From assembly GCF_030209755.1 (NCBI RefSeq), contig NZ_JARVRH010000013.1, positions 112,601-176,600 of the forward strand: 64,000 nucleotides of DNA, in the 5' to 3' direction. Source of the stretch: Arthrobacter sp. efr-133-TYG-118. Lineage in GTDB: Bacteria; Actinomycetota; Actinomycetes; Actinomycetales; Micrococcaceae. This document shows positions 25,749 through 34,540 of the stretch, one piece after another; the first letter of the stretch is position 1; each line of letters begins with the position of its first letter. The notes under the pieces are model-generated. The model made no database searches and was not told the DNA's origin. It saw only the letters and a program-made list of their open reading frames with translations. Made by a program: the position numbers and the translations under genes.

Positions 25749-25948
25749 TGACCCATGCTATTGGCTGCCTAACTTGCCTTTGAAAGTGCCGTACCACCGC
25801 CGGCATCGCCTCGGCCGCCTTCGTCGCGGAATAGCATCCGGACCCCGGGGCACCCCACACGGCCTGAGATAGTAGCATTTGTAATGCATGAATACCCTTA
25901 ACGAGGAGCGTCCTACGGACAGGGAAGAGTTGGGGGCAAGTAAAGGCA

Positions 25949-26173
25949 ATGGATTCGGAACCGGCAAAGCCAGAGGTAAACCCGCGATTCAGCAACACCC
26001 GGAAACAGAATACCGAACTTGCTATCCAGCAACTCCGGGACGGTGGGTTCACCACCATTCAGATAGATGAATTCGTCGAGACGTTGCACCGCATGGAGGC
26101 AGACGAGTCGGTACTAGCGCCCCTGACAAATGCCCTATTCGCCATGAACGTCTCAGTCCAGTGGCTGATGTAG
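25949..26173 (+). CDS. Small hypothetical protein
   Basis: A 74-residue protein, MDSEPAKPEVNPRFSNTRKQ onward, with amphipathic helices around NTELAIQQLRDGGFTTIQID and EFVETLHRMEADESVLAPL. AAAGGC lies a few bases before the ATG. The frame is short, but the composition is protein-like and it fills an otherwise empty interval between ltrA and a membrane gene. No family recognised. Confidence 0.5.
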   Translation: MDSEPAKPEVNPRFSNTRKQNTELAIQQLRDGGFTTIQIDEFVETLHRMEADESVLAPLTNALFAMNVSVQWLM

Positions 26174-26204
26174 GAACGTCCCCCGGCCCAAGACTCCGAT
26201 CAGA

Positions 26205-26582
26205 TCAACCGGACTCGGCCTGCTCCTCGATACGTCGACGCTGCTCCTCGAGCTCCTTCTCGCCTTCGTCTTCAGCCTCATAAAGCTTGGAGTTGGTGAT
26301 CTGGAGTTCACGCATCACAGCGTCAAGCTTCACGTGGAGGGCGGCACTGTCTCTGTTTTGGGTGTTCTGGATGATGAAGACCATCAGGAACGTCACGATG
26401 GTGGTGCCGGTATTGATAACCAATTGCCACGTATCCGAAAATCCTAAAAGTGGTCCCGTAAACGCCCAAGCGATGAGAATGACTACTGCCGCGCTGAACA
26501 CCCAGGCGTGGCCGAGAACTTTGGCCACCCTGGTGGTGAACCGGGTGAAGAAATCCTGACGGGGACCGCTGTCTTGGCTCAT
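26205..26582 (-). CDS. Low-affinity iron permease-like small membrane protein
   Basis: A 125-residue protein with two transmembrane helices (VFSAAVVILIAWAF and LVINTGTTIVTFLMVFIIQ) followed by NTQNRDSAALHVKLDAVMREL and a charged coiled coil ending EEQRRRIEEQAE. The helix pair plus NTQNRD motif is characteristic of the bacterial low-affinity iron permease family, whose actual transport role is not established. A GTG at 26597 is an alternative start. Divergent from the LacI-type regulator. Confidence 0.82.
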   Translation of the reverse strand: MSQDSGPRQDFFTRFTTRVAKVLGHAWVFSAAVVILIAWAFTGPLLGFSDTWQLVINTGTTIVTFLMVFIIQNTQNRDSAALHVKLDAVMRELQITNSKLYEAEDEGEKELEEQRRRIEEQAESG

Positions 26583-26621
26583 GCAGACATCATCCACCTA
26601 TTTCATTCCGACCCAAACGCT

Positions 26622-26635
26622 TTCCAACGTTGTAA
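26622..26635. promoter_or_regulatory. LacI operator candidate upstream of arabinan-operon repressor
   Basis: TTCCAACGTTGTAA is a 14-bp near-palindrome with a central CG, one mismatched pair. It shares TT-CA-CG-TG-TAA positions with the perfect palindrome at 27765-27778 and sits 45 nt before the repressor start, suggesting autoregulation. Confidence 0.45.
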
Positions 26636-26679
26636 TCTTCAGCTTAGGACGGACGCTGACGTGCGCGGAAGAAGGAAAA

Positions 26680-27711
26680 GTGGCAATTACGATGCGGGAT
26701 GTGGCCCAAGCGGCCGATGTGTCAATCAAGACGGTGTCGAACGTCATCAATGACCATCCAAACATCAAAGCCGAGACCCGCGAGCGGGTCTTGCTAGCCA
26801 TCGAGAAACTTGGCTACCAGCCCAATCTCTCGGCGCGTGGATTGCGGTCGGGCCGTACGGACGTCATCAGCCTCATCATCCCGGATTTGAAGAACGCATA
26901 CTTTGCGGAACTTGCCGACGCCGTCATGACGGCCGCAGCAAAGCGGGGGAAGGTCGTGATCATCGAGCAAAGCGGAGGATCGCGGGCACGCGAGCTTGAG
27001 ATCCTGCATGGCCCCCGGATGCGAATGGTCGATGGTGTCTTGTACAGCGTGCTCGGCCTGGGCCAGGAGGACGCGGGCCTCATTGACATCCCGACTCCCA
27101 TGGTCCTCCTGGGCGAGCGGATCTTTCACGGCCCCACGGACCACGTGACCATGCAAAACATTGAGGCTTCGCAAGCAGCTACGGAACACCTCCTGCAACG
27201 CGGACGAACGAGGCTACTCGCCTTTGGTGCCCACCGAAATGAAGTCATCGGTTCAGCGGGGCTTCGCTTGGAAGGTTACCGCCGCGCCTTGCAGAAGGCA
27301 GGGCTGGACTACCGGGACGAACTGGCAATCGACGTCCAGTCCTGGCACCGCTCCGACGGCGCCCAAGCCATGCGGCAGGTCCTGGAGTCCGGGCTGGACT
27401 TCGACGGTGTCGTGGCTTTCAACGACTCCATCGCCCTGGGCGCCATGCGTGTCATGCAGGACGCCGGACTGAAGATCCCTGAGGATGTGGCCATCATCGG
27501 CTTTGACGACATCGACGAGACCCGGTATTCGCTACCGACCCTGTCGACCATAGATCCGGGCCGGCGGGAGATCGCCGAGACCGCCGTCGCGATGCTCCTG
27601 GAACGCATTGACGGCGCACCCGAAGCGACACCCGCCCGCGAGTTTGAAGCAGGATTCAAGGTCATCAGCCGGGAGTCCACGGCGATCCGGCCCGCCGAAG
27701 ACTCCGCCTAA
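26680..27711 (+). CDS. LacI-family repressor of arabino-oligosaccharide operon
   Basis: A 343-residue regulator. I chose GTG 26680, after GGAAGAAGG, giving an N-terminus VAITMRDVAQAADVSIKTVS; the longer frame from 26581 is improbable. The HTH lies at about residues 5-24 and hinge NLSARGLRSGRTDV follows; the sugar-binding domain ends with IIGFDDIDETRYSLPTLSTI. It lies 202 nt upstream of the ABC transporter and arabinofuranosidase genes on the same strand; TTACATCGATGTAA in that gap is its probable target. The effector is likely arabinose or an arabino-oligosaccharide. Confidence 0.9.
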   Translation: MAITMRDVAQAADVSIKTVSNVINDHPNIKAETRERVLLAIEKLGYQPNLSARGLRSGRTDVISLIIPDLKNAYFAELADAVMTAAAKRGKVVIIEQSGGSRARELEILHGPRMRMVDGVLYSVLGLGQEDAGLIDIPTPMVLLGERIFHGPTDHVTMQNIEASQAATEHLLQRGRTRLLAFGAHRNEVIGSAGLRLEGYRRALQKAGLDYRDELAIDVQSWHRSDGAQAMRQVLESGLDFDGVVAFNDSIALGAMRVMQDAGLKIPEDVAIIGFDDIDETRYSLPTLSTIDPGRREIAETAVAMLLERIDGAPEATPAREFEAGFKVISRESTAIRPAEDSA

Positions 27712-27718
27712 TTTTTTC

Positions 27719-27747
27719 TTGACATGTAAGTCCGGTCACATCATGAT
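27719..27747 (+). promoter_or_regulatory. Promoter of ABC transporter-arabinofuranosidase operon
   Basis: A consensus TTGACA (27719-27724) is followed after 17 nt by CATGAT (27742-27747), one mismatch from TATGAT. The perfect palindrome at 27765-27778 lies just downstream of the expected start of transcription. Confidence 0.65.
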
Positions 27748-27764
27748 GGATTTACAACGATTAC

Positions 27765-27778
27765 TTACATCGATGTAA
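27765..27778. promoter_or_regulatory. LacI-type operator of ABC/arabinofuranosidase operon
   Basis: TTACATCGATGTAA is a perfect 14-bp palindrome with central CG, positioned about 18 nt after the -10 box. A half-site-like TTACAACG at 27752-27759 precedes it. Confidence 0.7.
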
Positions 27779-27913
27779 AAGCTTGGGAATCTCCTCTTAT
27801 CCCCATCTGCCGAGTCCGTCCGGGTCCCACCAGCATGCATTGGCTGGAGGACGGCCTACCCTCACTGCCCTACCTCCGACGACGACGTCCATGCACGACC
27901 GAAGGGAAACTAC

Positions 27914-29266
27914 GTGAACAAGAAAGCAATCGCATCAGCAGTGTCAGCCGCTGCCCTGGCCGCCACTATGGCAGGGTGCAGTGGCGGCGGGGATGCCGCC
28001 AGTGCGGGCTCCAACACCACCAATTGCACCAACAAGATTGTCCATGCCGACGCTCCGAAGGTCTCCGTGTGGGCGTGGTACCCCAACATGGCCACGGTCG
28101 TCGACAACTTCAACAACTCCCACACCGATGTCCAGGTCTGCTGGACCGTTGCCGGCCAGGGTGGCCCGGAGTATGCGAAGTTCCAAACAGCCATCCAGGC
28201 CGGCAAGGGAGCCCCTGACGTGATCATGCTCGAGGCCGACCAGCTGACGGGTTTTGAATTGCAGAACGCACTTGTCGACCTGAGCAAGTACGGCGCCGGA
28301 GACGTCAAGAAGAACTTCAGCGCCGGTTCCTGGAAGGACGTTTCGCAAGGCGATTCCGTCTACGCGATTCCGGTCGACGGCGGTCCGATGGCCATGATCT
28401 ACCGCAAGGACGTGCTGGACAAGTACGGTATCAAGCCGCCGACGACGTGGGCGGAGTACGAAACGGCCGCGCAGAAGGTCAAGGACGCCGGCGGCCCTGC
28501 ATTCGGAGATCTTGGCAGCAATGTCCCCGCCGCCCTGACCGCGCTTATGGCCCAGAAGGGCGCGGTTCCCTTCACTTATGATCTGGCGGACCAGAAGAAC
28601 ATCTCCATCCACCTCGACAGCCAGCCGGCCAAGGACGTGTTGAACTACTGGGCAGGGCTCGTGAAAAAGGGCCTGGTAGCCACCCAGGACCAGTTCACCA
28701 CCGACTACATTTCAGGAATGATCGGCGGCAAGTACGCCACGTACATCTCCGCAGCATGGGCTCCCGGCTACCTCACCGGATCCGGAGTGGGTAAGGGCAA
28801 CGAGAAAGGAACATTCGCTGCCGCGCCGCTCCCCCAATGGGATCCAAGCAACCCTGTCTCCGTGAACTGGGGAGGATCCACTTTTGCCGTCACCTCACAG
28901 GCCGGTGACCAGAAGCTCGCTGCCGAAGTCGCCAAGGGCCTCTACGCCGACGACACCTCGCTGACGGATGGCTGGAAGACCCAGACAATCTTCCCGCTCA
29001 ACCAGAATGTGCTGAAGTCGGAAGCGTTCACCAACAACGCCGTCGATTTCTTCGGCGGCCAGACTGCAAACAAGGACATCTACATCCCGGCCGAAAATGC
29101 CTACAAGGGATTCAGTTACAGCCCGTTCAGTGTCTACTACTACGCGCAACTGCAGACCGAGACCGTCAAGATCAACGCCGGCAAAGTCAGCGGGGACGAA
29201 GCAGCCACCGAGCTGCAGGGCATCATGGTGAACTACGCGAAGAGCCAAGGGTTCACGGTCAACTGA
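27914..29266 (+). CDS. Sugar ABC transporter solute-binding lipoprotein
   Basis: A 450-residue type I extracellular binding protein. The lipoprotein signal is MNKKAIASAVSAAALAATMA followed by the modified cysteine at 22 (MAGC/SGGG). Mature features include YAIPVDGGPMAMIYRKDVLDKYGI and W-rich sugar-binding segments. It starts at GTG 27914 after GAAGGGAAAC. Paired with the two downstream permeases and a GH51 enzyme it probably binds arabino-oligosaccharides. The ATPase is not in this operon; such importers often share an MsiK-like ATPase encoded elsewhere. Confidence 0.92.
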   Translation: MNKKAIASAVSAAALAATMAGCSGGGDAASAGSNTTNCTNKIVHADAPKVSVWAWYPNMATVVDNFNNSHTDVQVCWTVAGQGGPEYAKFQTAIQAGKGAPDVIMLEADQLTGFELQNALVDLSKYGAGDVKKNFSAGSWKDVSQGDSVYAIPVDGGPMAMIYRKDVLDKYGIKPPTTWAEYETAAQKVKDAGGPAFGDLGSNVPAALTALMAQKGAVPFTYDLADQKNISIHLDSQPAKDVLNYWAGLVKKGLVATQDQFTTDYISGMIGGKYATYISAAWAPGYLTGSGVGKGNEKGTFAAAPLPQWDPSNPVSVNWGGSTFAVTSQAGDQKLAAEVAKGLYADDTSLTDGWKTQTIFPLNQNVLKSEAFTNNAVDFFGGQTANKDIYIPAENAYKGFSYSPFSVYYYAQLQTETVKINAGKVSGDEAATELQGIMVNYAKSQGFTVN

Positions 29267-29273
29267 CAGCTCC

Positions 29274-29310
29274 TCCCGTTCCGCCGGCCACCCTGGCGGG
29301 CGGAACGGGA
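29274..29310 (+). terminator. Stem-loop between binding-protein and permease genes
   Basis: TCCCGTTCCGCC (29274-29285) pairs perfectly with GGCGGAACGGGA (29299-29310) around a 13-nt loop, beginning 7 nt after the stop of the binding-protein gene. No T-run follows. In such operons a stem-loop here gives partial termination or protects the binding-protein mRNA so that it outnumbers the permeases. Confidence 0.7.
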
Positions 29311-29344
29311 CGGAATCGATCAATAGAAAGTCGCAGGACAGCTC

Positions 29345-30331
29345 ATGGCAGTTCACGGGTCAACGGTGACGTCGTTGCCACACACTTCCACGCCGGACAA
29401 GTTGAATCCCACGCCCCCGCCCGAACACAGAACCCGCTCCCGCAGCGACAAGATGAATGCACGCCGGGCCAGGACCGGATGGCTCTTCATCGCACCGTTC
29501 GGCTTAGTCTTCGTTGCGTTCCTTCTGGCTCCGCTTGCTTATGCCCTCTACCTCAGCCTGTTCACCAAGGGCCTGGCGACAGGTACGCGGTTCAGCGGTT
29601 TGGAAAACTATCTCCACGCTTTCTCGGATCCACAGTTCCTCAAGGGCGTCTGGTTCGTGGTCCGCTTCTCCTTGGTCCTCATCCCGGTCCAAATGGCCGT
29701 CTCCCTGGCGGCCGCGCTCGTGCTCGACCACCTCACCACCCGGCTCGCCAGGTTCTCCCGGCTCATGATCTTCCTGCCGTACGCCGTGCCCGCCGTCATC
29801 GGAGCCCTGATGTGGGGGTTTCTCTACAGTCCGATATTCGGCCCCCTTCAGCAGCTGTTCTCCCTGTTCCACGCATCGGCGCCCTTCCTGCTCAGTCAGG
29901 ACAACGTCTTCTATGGCCTGCTGAACGTTGTGACATGGCAGTGGGCCGGCTATTACATGATCATCATTTACGCGGCATTGCAGGGAATTGATCCGACGCT
30001 CTATGAGGCCGCCAAGATTGATGGCGCCTCCGAAAGGCAAGTTGCTTTTCGCATCAAGATACCCCTGGTTTCTTCGGCCCTGGTGCTCATTCTTATCTTT
30101 GCGCTGATCGGGACGCTGCAGTTTTTCTCCGAGCCGCAAATCCTCGGGCCGGTAGCCAATGGCAGCATCACCCCGGATTTCACCCCGAACATCTATGCGT
30201 TCAACCTGGCCTTCGGATACGCCCAGTTCAACTACGCCTCGGCCATATCCTTCTCCCTCGGCATCGTCGTCTTCATCGCGGTGTATATCTTCATGTTCGC
30301 CACCCGCAAGAAAGGGAGCAACCTCTCATGA
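29345..30331 (+). CDS. Sugar ABC transporter permease, subunit 1
   Basis: A 328-residue MalF-type permease. A hydrophilic N-terminal tail of about 45 residues precedes six membrane helices beginning TGWLFIAPFGLVFVAFLLAP. The ATPase-contacting EAA loop is EAAKIDGASERQVAFRIKIP. CAGGACAG lies before the ATG. It overlaps the second permease gene by 4 nt. It transports the sugar delivered by the upstream binding protein. Confidence 0.92.
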   Translation: MAVHGSTVTSLPHTSTPDKLNPTPPPEHRTRSRSDKMNARRARTGWLFIAPFGLVFVAFLLAPLAYALYLSLFTKGLATGTRFSGLENYLHAFSDPQFLKGVWFVVRFSLVLIPVQMAVSLAAALVLDHLTTRLARFSRLMIFLPYAVPAVIGALMWGFLYSPIFGPLQQLFSLFHASAPFLLSQDNVFYGLLNVVTWQWAGYYMIIIYAALQGIDPTLYEAAKIDGASERQVAFRIKIPLVSSALVLILIFALIGTLQFFSEPQILGPVANGSITPDFTPNIYAFNLAFGYAQFNYASAISFSLGIVVFIAVYIFMFATRKKGSNLS

Positions 30332-31227
30332 GCGCAGTAACAACAAATCTCCCGGCCGCGACCCGGCTGTCGAGGCCGCGTCGCCGCAACGTGGTGGCTC
30401 ATGTCTTTCTGGGCGTACTGGTCCTGTATTTCCTGGCTCCCATCTGGTGGCTGTTCGTTGCCAGCACGAAAGACGCCCAAGGACTTTTCGCCGGCTCTTC
30501 AGGGGCTATGTGGTTCGACAAGAATTTCAACCTCATCGCGAACATTCAGGACCTTTTCGCCTACAACGGCGGGGAGTACGTGCAGTGGCTGGGCAATTCG
30601 CTGCTCTACGCTGTCAGCGGAGGTTTGGGAGCGACGGCAATCTCGGTCCTGGCAGGTTACGGCTTCGCGAAGTACAAGTTCCGGGGCCGGAACCTTACGT
30701 TCGCATTACTGCTCGGTGCCGTGATGGTCCCCATGACCGCGCTGGTCATCCCGACATTCATCCTGATGTCGAACCTCAAGCTCACCGATACCGTGTGGGC
30801 AGTCATCCTGCCGTCGCTGCTTAGCCCCTTCGGCGTCTACCTGATGCGGGTATACACCGCAGAAGCAGTGCCTGATGAGTTGCTCGACGCGGCCAGAGTG
30901 GACGGAGCGGGTGAACTACGCACCTTTTTCCAAGTCTCCTTGCCCTTGCTTCGGCCAGCGCTAGTGACAGTCCTGCTGCTTTCCGTCGTTGGGACCTGGA
31001 ACAACTACTTCCTCCCCTTGGCCATGTTGTCCACGGAGAGGCTCTATCCGCTCACCGTGGGCATCGGACTCTGGGAGCAGCTGGCTTCGTCCAACAACGG
31101 AGGCGGCCACTCGCTTTGGAGCCTGATTGTCGTCGGTTCGTTCATTTCCATCATTCCCCTCGTAGTGGCATTCCTTACGCTGCAAAAGTACTGGCAGGGC
31201 GGCCTGTCTCTCGGCAGCCTCAAATAG
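30328..31227 (+). CDS. Sugar ABC transporter permease, subunit 2
   Basis: A 299-residue MalG-type permease with six helices, first HVFLGVLVLYFLAPIWWLF, and the EAA loop DAARVDGAGELRTFFQVSLP. The ATGA overlap with the first permease gene indicates coupled translation. It ends with the YWQGGLSLGSLK tail common to this subfamily. The downstream arabinofuranosidase gene starts 48 nt later. Confidence 0.92.
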   Translation: MSAVTTNLPAATRLSRPRRRNVVAHVFLGVLVLYFLAPIWWLFVASTKDAQGLFAGSSGAMWFDKNFNLIANIQDLFAYNGGEYVQWLGNSLLYAVSGGLGATAISVLAGYGFAKYKFRGRNLTFALLLGAVMVPMTALVIPTFILMSNLKLTDTVWAVILPSLLSPFGVYLMRVYTAEAVPDELLDAARVDGAGELRTFFQVSLPLLRPALVTVLLLSVVGTWNNYFLPLAMLSTERLYPLTVGIGLWEQLASSNNGGGHSLWSLIVVGSFISIIPLVVAFLTLQKYWQGGLSLGSLK

Positions 31228-31275
31228 GCATTCAAAGCACCCCTGTTTCCCGCTCCCTCTCTCTGAAAGCAGACA

Positions 31276-32787
31276 ATGGTTTCCGCACGCCTTACGATCG
31301 ACCCACAATTCGCAGTGGGCACTGTCAATCCCCGTCTCTTCGGTTCTTTTGTTGAACACCTTGGACGCTGTGTCTACGACGGCATCTACGAACCCGGTCA
31401 CCCCAGCGCCGACGCCGACGGTTTCCGCACTGATGTGATCGAACTCGTCAAAGAACTCGGGGTCTCAACCATCCGCTACCCAGGCGGCAACTTCGTCTCC
31501 GGGTTCCGCTGGGAGGACAGCGTTGGACCCAAGGAACAGCGCCCCCGCCGCCTCGACCTCGCTTGGCACTCCACCGAAACCAACGAGATCGGCATGCACG
31601 AGTTCAGCACATGGCTGGAGAAGGTAGGCAGTGAACTCATGCTGGCCGTCAACCTCGGCACCCGAGGCACACTGGAAGCCTTGGACCTGTTGGAGTACTC
31701 CAACATCCGCTCCGGGACAGAGCTGTCAGACCGCCGAGCCTCTCACGGCCGAGTGGAGCCGTTCGGCATTAAAATGTGGTGCCTCGGCAATGAAATGGAC
31801 GGCCCGTGGCAGTTGGGCCATCGCTCCGCTGACGACTACGGCAAAATCGCATCGCAGACCGCCAAGGCAATGCGTCAACTGGATCCTTCCGTTGAACTCG
31901 TGGTCTGTGGCTCATCCAGCGCCCACATGCCCACCTTCGGAGAATGGGAGCGCGTAGTGCTTACCCACTCCTACGAGGACGTCGACTACATCTCGTGCCA
32001 CGCCTACTACGAGGAAAAGAACGGTGACCTGGACTCGTTCCTTGCTTCCGCTACCGACATGGACCATTTCATTGAATCCGTGGTTGCGACGGCTGACCAC
32101 GTCAAGGCTGTCAACGGAAGCACGAAAAGCATCAACATTTCCTTCGACGAATGGAATGTGTGGTATCTCGAACGGTTCCATGGGGTCGACAAAATCGAAG
32201 GACTGGACAACTGGCCCAAGGCGCCACGGCTGCTTGAGGACACGTACTCCGTGGCAGACGCCGTCGTCTTCGGCAACCTGCTGATATCACTGCTCAAGCA
32301 CGCCGATCGTGTCACCTCCGCCTCCCTGGCGCAGTTGGTCAACGTGATCGCTCCCATCATGACCGAACCCGGGGGCCCGGCGTGGAAGCAGACCACCTTT
32401 TTCCCGTTCGCGTTGACATCCAAACTGGCCAAGGGAGCCGCCCTGGATGTGAGGCTGGAAGCGGACACGTACAGCACGGACGCCTATGGCACCGTCCCGC
32501 TCATCGACGCCGTCGCGACCTACGACGCGGACTCAGCAACAACCGCCGTCTTCCTGGTCAACCGATCGCAGAGCGAAGAGGCAACGGTCGCCATCGACCT
32601 GACGGCGCTCGACGGCATCATCGTTGTTGATGCCCAGACGCTTTCAGACGCGGACGTCTACGCGAAGAACACGCTCCAGGACCAGGACCGCGTGGGCTTG
32701 CAGCCGAACAAGAGCGCCGTGGTGCGTAACGGCGTCGTCGAAATCACCCTGCCTCCCGTCTCCTGGACGGCACTGAACCTCGGCTGA
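31276..32787 (+). CDS. abfA: Alpha-L-arabinofuranosidase, GH51
   Basis: A 503-residue GH51 enzyme lacking a signal peptide, so intracellular. The acid/base is E173 in WCLGNEMDG and the nucleophile is E292 in SFDEWNVWY, both at family-typical spacing; RYPGGNFVSGFRWED is the substrate-site motif. A C-terminal beta domain follows. It releases L-arabinose from imported arabino-oligosaccharides and feeds the araBAD-galM genes nearby. It is the last gene of the LacI-controlled operon and is followed by a strong stem-loop. Confidence 0.95.
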   Translation: MVSARLTIDPQFAVGTVNPRLFGSFVEHLGRCVYDGIYEPGHPSADADGFRTDVIELVKELGVSTIRYPGGNFVSGFRWEDSVGPKEQRPRRLDLAWHSTETNEIGMHEFSTWLEKVGSELMLAVNLGTRGTLEALDLLEYSNIRSGTELSDRRASHGRVEPFGIKMWCLGNEMDGPWQLGHRSADDYGKIASQTAKAMRQLDPSVELVVCGSSSAHMPTFGEWERVVLTHSYEDVDYISCHAYYEEKNGDLDSFLASATDMDHFIESVVATADHVKAVNGSTKSINISFDEWNVWYLERFHGVDKIEGLDNWPKAPRLLEDTYSVADAVVFGNLLISLLKHADRVTSASLAQLVNVIAPIMTEPGGPAWKQTTFFPFALTSKLAKGAALDVRLEADTYSTDAYGTVPLIDAVATYDADSATTAVFLVNRSQSEEATVAIDLTALDGIIVVDAQTLSDADVYAKNTLQDQDRVGLQPNKSAVVRNGVVEITLPPVSWTALNLG

Positions 32788-32812
32788 CCTTGTTGGATTG
32801 GTCAAAACCCAA

Positions 32813-32844
32813 GCGACATCCCGGTCCGAAGACCGGGATGTCGC
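32813..32844 (+). terminator. Terminator-like hairpin after GH51 gene
   Basis: GCGACATCCCGGTC (32813-32826) and GACCGGGATGTCGC (32831-32844) are perfect 14-bp complements around a CGAA tetraloop, 25 nt after the arabinofuranosidase stop. No T-run follows, which is normal for high-GC actinobacterial terminators. Confidence 0.8.
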
Positions 32845-32909
32845 GCCGCTTTGGAGCCCTGCGGAGTGAACCTCTTTTGGAGACCGCCGCCCGGTGGGAC
32901 GATTTTGAT

Positions 32910-33104
32910 ATGAGCGAAACCGACGACCAAAAGCTCGCGTCCCCGGCTACCGGCCCTTACCTTCACAGGGAAAAAGGCATTCCCTCGGAGGAATACGAAC
33001 ACCCGACTACTCACCAGATGCGCATCATCGGTCAGCGGCGGACCGAGGCGGAAGCCAAGCTAGAGCGGCAACAGCGCGAGGCTCGGAGCAAATTCCACGA
33101 ATAA
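32910..33104 (+). CDS. Small charged hypothetical protein
   Basis: A 64-residue acidic-to-basic protein, MSETDDQKLASPATGPYLHR onward, ending in a helix rich in Arg, Glu and Gln (RRTEAEAKLERQQREARSKF). I chose ATG 32910; the frame from 32790 overlaps the hairpin and looks random. It converges on a minus-strand hypothetical gene. No family recognised. Confidence 0.6.
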   Translation: MSETDDQKLASPATGPYLHREKGIPSEEYEHPTTHQMRIIGQRRTEAEAKLERQQREARSKFHE

Positions 33105-33113
33105 AGAGACCGC

Positions 33114-33500
33114 TTAGGCAGCCGGCGCCGAGTCGCGGTCTTCGCCTGGTGCCCGCCTGGTGATTGGCACCTTCGGACGTTCAGCGGGCCAAGACTTGAG
33201 GCGAGGCCAGCCACCCGCTCGTACGTCCAACGCAACGAGCGGAAGCGCGCTGTGGACAATATAGTCGCGCGCGGCCGGGCCCACCATCATCAGATCCTGG
33301 CACAGGTCTCCGCGGTGTCCGGGAGCGATGCCGGCCGCCCGAAGGCTGGCCCTAAACGTCCTGGCCCTCACGGGTTCCGAAGCTGTAAGTCCACACCAGC
33401 TGATGTACAGACCGTACAGTTCTTCGAAGCTGAGGCCGTCCTCCCCGGAATTCCGGGAGACGCACTCATTGAGGAAATTATCCAGCGGTACTTTCGTCAT
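33114..33500 (-). CDS. Hypothetical protein, possible winged-helix
   Basis: A 128-residue protein, MTKVPLDNFLNECVSRNSGE. AGGGGG lies 5 nt before the ATG. The segment LSFEELYGLYISWCGLTASE and then ARTFRASLRAAGI resembles the small winged-helix unit at the end of plasmid and phage primases, but no primase or phage genes are nearby. The C-terminal 40 residues are proline- and arginine-rich. Function unknown. Confidence 0.6.
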   Translation of the reverse strand: MTKVPLDNFLNECVSRNSGEDGLSFEELYGLYISWCGLTASEPVRARTFRASLRAAGIAPGHRGDLCQDLMMVGPAARDYIVHSALPLVALDVRAGGWPRLKSWPAERPKVPITRRAPGEDRDSAPAA

Positions 33501-33640
33501 CGTTGCCCCCTGCGCCTTGGCAGCTTAACTGCTGCGTTTCCATAGCTACAGCTAACAATGTGATCCAAAACAAGGAACCTACCTGAATACACAGAAATTT
33601 AAGGGCGTCGGTTGCCCTTGTCAACGGTCGGGTCAGGAGG

Positions 33641-34540
33641 TCATGTAGTGAAGATGCTCCACTGTGCCTGGTGGACTGAGCCTGGTTCCAGGCGGACCAG
33701 GTCCTGGCCGCTGTTGAAGGCGTCGGGCGGGCAGGTCATGGGTTCCACGGCGAGTCCGAGCCGGTTGGGCAGGGGTGCGGGCTTGTCCGCGGTGTGGATT
33801 TGCAGCCAGGGGCAGTTCCGGTCCCACGACATGCCCACGCCCGTTCCGGAGGGGTCCCGGACCACCATCCGGGCGGTCCCGCCGTCGTACTTGATGTCCG
33901 TGAAGGCGTGGTCGATTTCCGTCGCACCGATGGTGCGCGGTGTGCGGAAGTCGAATTCGTGGCCCGCCACGGGGCGGGTTCCGAGGGGCAGCAGCCGGTC
34001 CGTGGTGACGTCCAGGAAGGTTTGGGCGGGGAGTTCGAGGGTCCACTCGTCCAGTGGGGCGAGTCCTGCCAGCAGGTAGGGGTGCGGGCAGACCCCGTAG
34101 GGCGCGTTCCCCTCCCCGGTGTTGGTTGCTGTCACGGTGGTGTGGAGCCCGGCGGCGTCCAGCCGGTAGTCCAGCCGCAGGGAGAGCCGGAACGGGTAGC
34201 CCGGGCTGTCGCCAAGGTCGCAGCCCAGGCTGAGGGTATCGGTGCTGCGGGCGTGGAGTGTCCAGAGCTGGTCGAACACGAGTCCGTGCAGTGCGGTCCG
34301 CCTTGCGGGTTCGTTGAGGGGAAGGTGCCGGACGGCGCCGTCGTGGCGGTAGCTTCCGTCGGCGATCCGGTTGGGCCAGGGGGCGGCGATGATGCCCCGG
34401 TAGTCCGGGATGGGTGCGGCGGCGTCGAAGGGGACCACTAGGTCCCGGCCCTGGAAGGTGAGCTGCCGGAGGGCACCGCCCCGTTGGACGATTGAGGCGG
34501 TGTAGTCCCCGGCGGCCAGCCGGAATTCCTGGCCGTTCAC
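33641..34540 (-). CDS. galM: Aldose 1-epimerase family protein (mutarotase)
   Basis: A 299-residue galactose-mutarotase-like beta-sandwich. The catalytic histidines lie in RTALHGLVF and [11 protein letters not shown], and the glutamate base in [14 protein letters not shown]. It interconverts alpha and beta anomers, which suits an arabinose operon because isomerase and kinases use particular forms. Its ATG overlaps the araA stop by 4 nt, so it is the last gene of the arabinose operon. Confidence 0.92.
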   Translation of the reverse strand: MNGQEFRLAAGDYTASIVQRGGALRQLTFQGRDLVVPFDAAAPIPDYRGIIAAPWPNRIADGSYRHDGAVRHLPLNEPARRTALHGLVFDQLWTLHARSTDTLSLGCDLGDSPGYPFRLSLRLDYRLDAAGLHTTVTATNTGEGNAPYGVCPHPYLLAGLAPLDEWTLELPAQTFLDVTTDRLLPLGTRPVAGHEFDFRTPRTIGATEIDHAFTDIKYDGGTARMVVRDPSGTGVGMSWDRNCPWLQIHTADKPAPLPNRLGLAVEPMTCPPDAFNSGQDLVRLEPGSVHQAQWSIFTT

